Positions 11,730-16,878 of a stretch of 16,878 bases of DNA are shown here, piece after piece. Origin of the DNA: an uncultured Mycoplasmatota bacterium (GTDB lineage Bacteria > Bacillota_I > Bacilli_A > RF39 > UBA660); NCBI GenBank assembly GCA_900553835.1, contig USFF01000018.1, positions 1-16,878 on the forward strand, written 5' to 3'. Below the pieces are notes generated by a model. The model had not been told where the DNA came from, did not search any database, and worked only from the letters and a program-made list of their open reading frames with translations. The position numbers and the translations under genes are program-made. Each line of letters begins with the position of its first letter. Position 1 is the stretch's first letter.

Positions 11730-13118
11730 CTATATGTTAATATCAAAATAAAATTTACTTCCCTTTCCCTTATTACTAATAACTCCATAATTAAAGCCGT
11801 GTTTAATTAGAATATCTTTAACTATGGATAGTCCTAATCCTGTTCCAACTTTATTTCTTTTATGATTCTTTTCATTTTTATAATATTTATCCCATATTAA
11901 ATCTATTTCACTTTTATCAATACCTTTACCAGTATCAATAACATAAACTCTTAAATATTTTTTATTATTAACAAGTTCTATAGTAATCTTTTTATCCTCT
12001 CCAGTGTAGTTGATAGCATTACTAATTAAATTATATATAACTTGCTCTATTTTTTGCTTATCTGCATTTATGATATAATCTTTACTAGAATCAAATATAA
12101 AGGAATAACCTTCTTCTTTTAAATAATCGAATCTTCTAACAATAGTTTCTATAAGAGTTGTTAAATTAAATTTTTCTTTGTTTAAAATATCTATATTTTT
12201 TTCACTTTTTGAAAGAGATAAAATATCATTAACAAGTAAATTAAGTCTCTCTGTTTCTTCTATAATAACATTTAAGTTTTCTTCTCTTTTTTCTTTATTA
12301 TCAGAGTTTAAATCTCTTGCCATTTCAGAGTATGCTTTAATCATCGTAAGAGGTGTTTTTAAGTCATGACTTACATTAGCAAGTAAATCTTTCCTAGTTT
12401 CTTCTATTTTTGATAATTCTTTCTTTGTTTTGTTAAGTGTTATAGATAATTCTTTTATTTCATTTATATTTGAATTTTCATCAAAAGGTGTTACTAAGTC
12501 TCCTTTGGACATTTTAGCCACTTCTTTATTTAGTTTATCTATTGGTAAAGAAATATGTTTACTTATAAAATATGCAATTATAAATGATGAAATGTATATT
12601 GCAACAGAAATATAAATAAGTTCTTCTCTTATAATAGAAATGGCAGGATCTGTCGGTTCTAAACTAACATTTATAAATGCATATGCATCATTATCAAGTT
12701 TAATTGCGCTTACAAGTGTTTTATTATTTAAAAGAGGATTTACTATTTGATATGTTTCTTTATCTTCATCACTATTAATAAAATTAACTCTGTAGTCCAT
12801 ACTTAGTGTATTATCGTTATCTATTATGCAACCTCTTCTTTGTGCATTCGAAGTATAAACTATTTTATTATCTTTAATTATTTCTATACAAGCATTATTA
12901 TTATATGATAATTTATCATAACTACTAGTATCTTTACTATTTTTATAATAATATTTAGTTTTCAAAGCTAATTTTGATAGTTCACTACTAGTTCTACTTT
13001 CATAATATTTATCAAAAAACATTACTTGTAATAGCCAAAGTAATAGAATTAATAATGTAGAAAAAATAGCTAAATAAAACCATATTTGTGATTTTAAAGA
13101 TCTATTCTTCAGTTTCAT
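11730..13118 (-). CDS. membrane sensor histidine kinase
   Basis: A 462-residue kinase, partner of the response regulator just upstream. Helices at about 12-33 and 165-187 bracket an extracytoplasmic sensor of about 130 residues with two cysteines (77 and 97), possibly a disulfide. HAMP spans about 188-240. The HisKA phosphoacceptor is His251 in NVSHDLKTPLTMIKAYSEMA. The ATPase domain shows NLISNAINYTG (363-373, N-box), DTGKGI (395-400) and GTGLGLSIVKDI (425-436), so it should be active. The closing HGFNYGVISNKGKGSKFYF is typical of low-GC Gram-positive kinases. Its start overlaps the regulator's end by 17 bp, implying coupled translation. The signal is unknown; the envelope-rich setting suggests wall or membrane stress (weak inference). 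Confidence 0.93.
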   Translation of the reverse strand: MKLKNRSLKSQIWFYLAIFSTLLILLLWLLQVMFFDKYYESRTSSELSKLALKTKYYYKNSKDTSSYDKLSYNNNACIEIIKDNKIVYTSNAQRRGCIIDNDNTLSMDYRVNFINSDEDKETYQIVNPLLNNKTLVSAIKLDNDAYAFINVSLEPTDPAISIIREELIYISVAIYISSFIIAYFISKHISLPIDKLNKEVAKMSKGDLVTPFDENSNINEIKELSITLNKTKKELSKIEETRKDLLANVSHDLKTPLTMIKAYSEMARDLNSDNKEKREENLNVIIEETERLNLLVNDILSLSKSEKNIDILNKEKFNLTTLIETIVRRFDYLKEEGYSFIFDSSKDYIINADKQKIEQVIYNLISNAINYTGEDKKITIELVNNKKYLRVYVIDTGKGIDKSEIDLIWDKYYKNEKNHKRNKVGTGLGLSIVKDILIKHGFNYGVISNKGKGSKFYFDINI

Positions 13119-13761
13119 ATTTATAACCTACTTCTCTTACTGTTTTAATTAAATCTCTATATTTACCCAAACTCTTTCTTAACATTTTAACATGTGTATC
13201 TACAGTTCTATCATCTCCATAATAGTCATAGTCCCAAACATTACTTAAGAGTTGCTCTCTAGATAAAGCCACTTTTTTATTCTTAATAAAGTAAAGTAAA
13301 AGTTCATATTCTTTAGGAGTTAAACTTACTTCTTTTCCTTCAATCATAACTTTTCTCCCAAGATAATCTACTTCTAAATCTTTATATGTATATACATCAG
13401 TGCTATTATTTCTTTTTAAATGTGCTTTTACTCTTGCTACTAATTCTTTTGGACTAAATGGTTTAGTTACATAGTCGTCCACTCCTAAATTAAAACCACT
13501 TAGTTTATCTTCCTCCTCTTTTCTAGCAGAAAGCATTATAACTGGAATTGTTAACGATTTTCTTATTTCTTTTAAACATTCATACCCATCCATTTTAGGC
13601 ATCATAATATCAAGAATAATTAAATCTACTTTATTTTCGCTAAGTACTCTTAGTGCATCAAAACCATTTTCTGCTTCAAGTACCTCATACTTTTCATTAA
13701 TTAAATATTCTTTTATAACATTTCTAATTAATTTTTCATCATCTACTACTAATATTTTCAT
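13102..13761 (-). CDS. OmpR/PhoB-family response regulator
   Basis: A 219-residue DNA-binding regulator. ATG at 13761 is chosen: AGGAGG lies 8 nt upstream and the protein then begins with the standard receiver start MKILVVDDEK. A TTG 21 nt further upstream would include the ribosome site and is rejected. The receiver domain (1-115) has Asp7/Asp8, phosphoacceptor Asp51 (LIILDIMMPKMDG), Ser78 and Lys100 (VTKPFSPKEL). The winged-helix domain (about 125-215) has LTPKEYELLLYF, SREQLLSNVW and RTVDTHVKMLRKSL, the PhoB-type recognition region. All key residues are intact. It is co-transcribed with the kinase, and its promoter overlaps the trpS terminator. Targets are unknown; autoregulation is possible. 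Confidence 0.95.
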   Translation of the reverse strand: MKILVVDDEKLIRNVIKEYLINEKYEVLEAENGFDALRVLSENKVDLIILDIMMPKMDGYECLKEIRKSLTIPVIMLSARKEEEDKLSGFNLGVDDYVTKPFSPKELVARVKAHLKRNNSTDVYTYKDLEVDYLGRKVMIEGKEVSLTPKEYELLLYFIKNKKVALSREQLLSNVWDYDYYGDDRTVDTHVKMLRKSLGKYRDLIKTVREVGYKYETEE

Positions 13762-13781
13762 AATAATTTCCTCCTTATTCA

Positions 13782-13787
13782 ATTATA
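13782..13787 (-). promoter_or_regulatory. -10 element for the two-component operon
   Basis: A perfect TATAAT on the minus strand, 20 bp before the start codon. No good -35 exists at 16-18 bp, because that region is the stem of the trpS terminator; an activator may be needed. TTCACA and TTACAC repeat about 10 bp apart there, loosely like an OmpR-type site. Confidence 0.4.
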
Positions 13788-13794
13788 AAGCAAA

Positions 13795-13824
13795 AAAGTG
13801 TAAGATTTGTGAAATTTACACTTT
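13795..13824 (-). terminator. terminator of trpS
   Basis: A 9-bp stem AAAGTGTAA/TTACACTTT (13795-13803 with 13816-13824), extended by ATTT/AAAT across a one-base bulge, followed by TTTGC on the minus strand. The trpS TAA stop (13823-13825) overlaps the stem. Confidence 0.8.
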
Positions 13825-14806
13825 ATTTTAAACCAACTCTTTCTCTCATAAGTTCATATTTTTCTTTAGCTAATTTAGTTGTAACTTCTAAGCCTTTATT
13901 TAATACATCTTCAAGTAATTTACTTCCTAATAATTCTTTATATTTTTCTTGTATTTCAGTTATTTTATTAGAAGTAACTTCTCCAACATATGTTTTGAAA
14001 TTACCATAACCAGCATTTTCAAATTCTTCTGTTAAGTCTTCTATTGTTCTTCCAGTCATAACAGATGCAATGTTTAAAAGATTAGAAATACCAGGTTTAT
14101 TTTCTTCATCAAAATAGACTTTGTTATCACTGTCAGTAGTTGCTCCTTTTACTTTTTTAATAATCTCTTCTTTTGTATCAAATAAAGAAATAACTCCACT
14201 AGGATTATCTTCGCTTTTACTCATTTTTTTATCTGGATTTTTTAAATCTTTTATTTTAGTACCAACCTTAGGTACAATAGCCTCAGGTATTTTAAAAGTT
14301 TCACCATATACTTTGTTGAATCTTTCAGCTATGTCTCTAGCAAGTTCCACATGTTGTTTTTGATCTATTCCAACAGGAACATAATCTGCATCACAGTATA
14401 AAATATCAGCAGCCATTAATATTGGATAAGTTAAAAGGCCAATTGAGAAGTTTTCTTTTCCTTTACTTTTTTCTTTAAACTGTATCATTCTACTTGCTTC
14501 TCCATAATAAGTATTACATTCAAGTATCCATGAAATAGCTGGCACATAAACATTTTCTGACTGAATATATACAATCATTTTACTAGGATCAACCCCACAT
14601 GCTATATACATTGCTACAAATTTCTTTACTCTTTCTCTTAAAAGTACTGGGTCTTGATGTACTGTCAAAGCATGTAAATCAGCTACAAATAAAAATATAT
14701 CGTTTTCAGGATTTTTTTGGAAATCTATTAACGGTTTAATACCGCCTATATAGTTGCCAAGTGTTAAGTCTCCAGTTGGTTTAAGTCCTGTTAATAATCT
14801 TTTCAT
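13823..14806 (-). CDS. trpS: tryptophanyl-tRNA synthetase
   Basis: TrpRS charges tRNA-Trp with tryptophan. The 327-residue protein is the normal bacterial length, with class I motifs: TGLKPTGDLTLGNYIGG (6-22, the HIGH equivalent), DQKQHVELARDIAERFN (148-164) and KMSKS (194-198). Nothing is missing. The start at 14806 follows a weak GGAAGTGA ribosome site. The gene has its own weak promoter and terminator. The leader is too short for a T-box, which controls trpS in many Bacillota, so tryptophan-dependent control at the RNA level looks absent. A five-codon frame (ATG at 14820, MEVMI) ends with a TGA overlapping the trpS ATG; it may be a chance frame or a coupling device. Confidence 0.97.
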   Translation of the reverse strand: MKRLLTGLKPTGDLTLGNYIGGIKPLIDFQKNPENDIFLFVADLHALTVHQDPVLLRERVKKFVAMYIACGVDPSKMIVYIQSENVYVPAISWILECNTYYGEASRMIQFKEKSKGKENFSIGLLTYPILMAADILYCDADYVPVGIDQKQHVELARDIAERFNKVYGETFKIPEAIVPKVGTKIKDLKNPDKKMSKSEDNPSGVISLFDTKEEIIKKVKGATTDSDNKVYFDEENKPGISNLLNIASVMTGRTIEDLTEEFENAGYGNFKTYVGEVTSNKITEIQEKYKELLGSKLLEDVLNKGLEVTTKLAKEKYELMRERVGLK

Positions 14807-14826
14807 ATCATCACTTCCATATTAGT

Positions 14827-14855
14827 ATTTTACAGCAAACAAAAACAAAAGTCTA
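14827..14855 (-). promoter_or_regulatory. candidate promoter of trpS
   Basis: Minus strand -35 TAGACT (14850-14855) and -10 TAAAAT (14827-14832), spacer 17 bp. The -35 lies inside the hairpin that ends the upstream ATPase transcript. Confidence 0.45.
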
Positions 14856-14873
14856 CTATTAACCTTTGTTTTT
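14841..14873 (-). terminator. terminator of the HerA-like gene
   Basis: A stem of about 11 bp (14843-14853 with 14861-14871, two G-U pairs, extendable by A-T pairs), loop 7 nt, with a T-rich 3' flank on the minus strand. It begins about 36 nt after the stop codon of the ATPase gene. Confidence 0.65.
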
Positions 14874-14908
14874 TGAATTTTTTAACTATTATTACCATAA
14901 AGTTTCTT

Positions 14909-16651
14909 TTATTCATACCATATTTTACTTATGTTTAAACTTGTACTTTCAGGCATTGGGCTTGGAAGTTTTAACTCTGCAAGAAGAGGAAGTTTAAAAC
15001 CTGTTCCAAATATAAGTGCTGTCCCCGAATTTAAAGTTTTTAATTTTTCTAAAGCTTCTTCTGTAACATTTGTACTAATACTTTTAACTATTTCAAAGTC
15101 TTTTGGGTGGAATATTCTAAATACAATAAAGTTTGAGCATTGACTTAATGAAGTACTAGATAGTTCACTAGGCCTTTGAGTAATGAATGTTAAAAGGGTT
15201 CCATACTTTCTACCTTCTTTTGTAATTCTATCAAAGATATTATAACCAATAATATTTATATCATTATCATTTTGTACATATCTATGCGCTTCTTCTAAGA
15301 TAATATTTATAGGAAAAGAACCTCTAACTTTTAGTTTAGTTGTATAACTAAATAAAAGTTTAGATATAAGTTTAGTTAGTATTTTTGCAAACCTATCATC
15401 TACATGGCTCAAATTAATATCAATTAGCTGTACTTTCTTACCTTGACTATTAAATAAATGTTTAATGTATTCTTCTTTATCCATGAAATTACTAACTTCA
15501 AAAACATTTTTATAATCACTATTAATAATACTTTGAAGTCTTGTTTTTAAAATATTGTTTTTAGAATAAGTCACAGCATCATTAAGAATGCCTTCACTTA
15601 TTAAAGCAAATTCTAAAGCATAATATAAATCATTTAAGGAATAAGTATAATCATAATTAACCATAACTTCTTCTAATGAAATTTTTTCAAATTGTTTTAA
15701 AAACTCCATTATTAAAAGAATTGCATTAATTTTACCATGTTCATCTATTAATAAACATTGTTTTAATGTTCTATCATACCCAGGTTGTTTAATAATTGAA
15801 TCTAAATTTAAGTTTTCTGTATTATAATGGCTTAAAACAGCGATTATCTGATCTCTCATTTGACTCCCACTTTTACCTGAAGATAATATATCAAGTAAAC
15901 ATTTCGCTATTATGTCATTTTTATATTCTTTAGCTTTTTCATCTTTACTTGTAAATATATAAACAAGTTTTAAAGTTTTTTCAAGTACAGGGATTTGCTC
16001 TCCATCACTTACAGATAAAAGAATAGCTAAATCATCTACTCCTAAGTAATTAGGAGGAATTTTAATCATTTCTTCGTCTGCATTTTCTATTTTAGTTGTA
16101 TATTTTTTAAAACCAAGACCCACTTCATTCATATTATTAAAAGCATTTCTATATTCCCCATATGCATCAAAGATAACAAAGTGACTGTTTACTGGTTTTA
16201 TAGAACTTTCTATAAATAGATTTTGAAGTAATCTTGTGACTCCACACGATTTACCACTTCCAGTGTTACCTATAATGGCTGAGTGATTAGCAAAAAAATT
16301 ATTTAAATTTAATTTAATGTTATAACCTTTATATATAGGAGAGTTACCAATTACAATAGAGTTATTATTTTCATTTTGTTCACCTATTATAGTACTAAGT
16401 TCTCCTACAGATATAAGTCTTGGAGTTTTACTTGGCTTTTTAACTACTCCTGGAAAAAATATATTATTTTTTATTTCTCCAACTAATAATACTTCAATTA
16501 ATTCATTATTAATCTTAATTATTTCTCCAACTACTTTTCTAATTTCCTCATCGAAAACAACATGTGTATTCATAAGTTCACTATGAGTAATTTTAGATAA
16601 GTTTTCCACTTTACATATTGTACCATCAATAGATAAAATTTTACCAAACAT
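14909..16651 (-). CDS. HerA/DUF87-family hexameric ATPase
   Basis: A 580-residue ATPase of the HerA-FtsK group. Residues 1-75 look like the N-terminal HAS beta-barrel of HerA. Walker A is GNTGSGKS (128-135), followed by VIFDAYGEY (159-167), the HerA equivalent of the DPHGEY motif. Walker B is INIILEEAHRYV (448-459), and ITQRPSEL (490-497) is the sensor region seen in HerA. An alpha-helical insertion occupies roughly 200-400. In archaea HerA works with the nuclease NurA in DNA end resection; bacterial homologues also pair with SIR2 or other nucleases in phage defence. No nuclease is adjacent: trpS lies downstream and a divergent tRNA upstream. The start at 16651 has AGGAG 10 nt upstream. DNA pumping or unwinding is likely; the cellular role is open. 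Confidence 0.85.
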   Translation of the reverse strand: MFGKILSIDGTICKVENLSKITHSELMNTHVVFDEEIRKVVGEIIKINNELIEVLLVGEIKNNIFFPGVVKKPSKTPRLISVGELSTIIGEQNENNNSIVIGNSPIYKGYNIKLNLNNFFANHSAIIGNTGSGKSCGVTRLLQNLFIESSIKPVNSHFVIFDAYGEYRNAFNNMNEVGLGFKKYTTKIENADEEMIKIPPNYLGVDDLAILLSVSDGEQIPVLEKTLKLVYIFTSKDEKAKEYKNDIIAKCLLDILSSGKSGSQMRDQIIAVLSHYNTENLNLDSIIKQPGYDRTLKQCLLIDEHGKINAILLIMEFLKQFEKISLEEVMVNYDYTYSLNDLYYALEFALISEGILNDAVTYSKNNILKTRLQSIINSDYKNVFEVSNFMDKEEYIKHLFNSQGKKVQLIDINLSHVDDRFAKILTKLISKLLFSYTTKLKVRGSFPINIILEEAHRYVQNDNDINIIGYNIFDRITKEGRKYGTLLTFITQRPSELSSTSLSQCSNFIVFRIFHPKDFEIVKSISTNVTEEALEKLKTLNSGTALIFGTGFKLPLLAELKLPSPMPESTSLNISKIWYE

Positions 16652-16678
16652 ACAAAGCCAACTCCTTATTCTTTATAT

Positions 16679-16707
16679 AATATATCATATTTTTAATTTT
16701 TTTTAAA
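16679..16707 (-). promoter_or_regulatory. candidate promoter of the HerA-like gene
   Basis: Minus strand -35 TTTAAA (16702-16707) and -10 TATATT (16679-16684), spacer 17 bp. It lies back-to-back with the tRNA promoter. The region is nearly all A/T, so the exact boxes are uncertain. Confidence 0.4.
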
Positions 16708-16714
16708 GTACCTC

Positions 16715-16744
16715 TTGACTAAACCCCATAATTTATGATATTAT
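16715..16744 (+). promoter_or_regulatory. promoter of tRNA-Met
   Basis: Plus strand -35 TTGACT (16715-16720) and -10 TATTAT (16739-16744), spacer 18 bp, with transcription expected a few bases before the tRNA at 16756. Confidence 0.75.
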
Positions 16745-16755
16745 TTTGTTGTCAT

Positions 16756-16832
16756 GGCGATGTAGCTCAACTGGCTAGAGCGCACGGTTCATACCCGTGA
16801 GGTTGAGGGTTCGATTCCCCCCGTCGCTACCA
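16756..16832 (+). tRNA. elongator tRNA-Met (anticodon CAT)
   Basis: 77 nt including an encoded CCA. It folds as a full cloverleaf: acceptor GGCGATG with CGTCGCT (two G-U pairs), D-stem GCTC/GAGC, anticodon stem CACGG/CCGTG with loop TTCATAC, 5-nt variable loop, and T-loop TTCGATT. It closely resembles the Bacillus elongator tRNA-Met as I recall it. The first acceptor pair is G-U rather than the C-A mismatch of initiators, and the anticodon stem lacks the initiator GGG/CCC run. A CAT anticodon could also mark tRNA-Ile2 with lysidine, but the body is Met-like. One oddity is an A-C mismatch at the second T-stem pair. Confidence 0.93.
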
Positions 16833-16843
16833 ATATGAGTAAT

Positions 16844-16869
16844 AATAGATAGAAATATCTATTTTTTTT
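16844..16869 (+). terminator. terminator of the tRNA-Met transcript
   Basis: An 8-bp stem AATAGATA/TATCTATT (16844-16851 with 16856-16863) capped by a GAAA tetraloop and followed by TTTTTT. It ends the single-tRNA transcript shortly after the CCA. Confidence 0.85.
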
Positions 16870-16878
16870 ATACATTTT

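Noticed and set aside
13762..13782. TTG start seven codons upstream for the response regulator
   Set aside because: The extra codons are the ribosome site itself (AAGGAGGAA), and MKILVVDDE is the normal receiver start.
14909..16651. HerA-nuclease phage defence system
   Set aside because: No nuclease, SIR2 or other defence gene is adjacent, and neighbours are housekeeping genes, so a defence role is not supported by context.

Overview
The window is a very AT-rich, tightly packed bacterial chromosome segment. It suggests a low-GC member of the Bacillota or a Mollicutes-adjacent lineage, such as the uncultured gut Bacilli (inference). Support comes from strong AGGAGG-type ribosome sites, sigma-A-like promoters, a Bacillus-like elongator tRNA-Met, SpoVS, and a two-component pair typical of low-GC Gram-positives. 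Trp is encoded by TGG where checked and one gene ends in TGA, so the standard bacterial code fits better than the Mycoplasma code. Every protein gene is on the minus strand; only the tRNA is on the plus strand. No insertion sequence, prophage, CRISPR array or integrase was seen.

Layout, left to right (transcription runs right to left except for the tRNA). (a) 1-34: the first codons of a gene leaving the left edge, with a clear promoter. (b) 195-797: a membrane-anchored thioredoxin-fold protein. (c) 858-4792: a five-gene operon, read as ATP-grasp, ZIP metal transporter, PAP2 lipid phosphatase, DUF368/PopT, membrane-bound XRE regulator. PAP2 phosphatases and DUF368 proteins are known to act on undecaprenyl (pyro)phosphate, so this looks like a C55-P recycling cassette with its own regulator. 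(d) 4793-5090: a gene-poor gap with inverted repeats and a possible small or decayed ORF. (e) 5091-7904: uvrA. (f) 8063-10390: a 775-residue multidomain prepilin-like surface protein with cysteine-rich ephrin-receptor-like repeats and a C-terminal SH3-like domain. This is the most unusual gene here. (g) 10476-11510: spoVS and a six-helix membrane protein with a lysine-rich, AT-hook-like tail. (h) 11730-13761: a histidine kinase and OmpR-type response regulator. (i) 13823-14806: trpS. (j) 14909-16651: a HerA/DUF87-type ATPase. (k) 16756-16832: divergent tRNA-Met(CAT).

Two genome-style features recur. Stop codons sit inside the stems of intrinsic terminators, and inside the operon TAG stop codons form part of the next gene's Shine-Dalgarno sequence. 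Terminators and the next promoter are often stacked within 60 bp. Functionally the window is dominated by the cell envelope: lipid-carrier recycling, metal import, exported cysteine-rich proteins, a thioredoxin-like exported protein that could serve them, a sensor kinase, and a pilin-like adhesin candidate. DNA repair (UvrA, HerA) and translation (TrpS, tRNA-Met) make up the rest.
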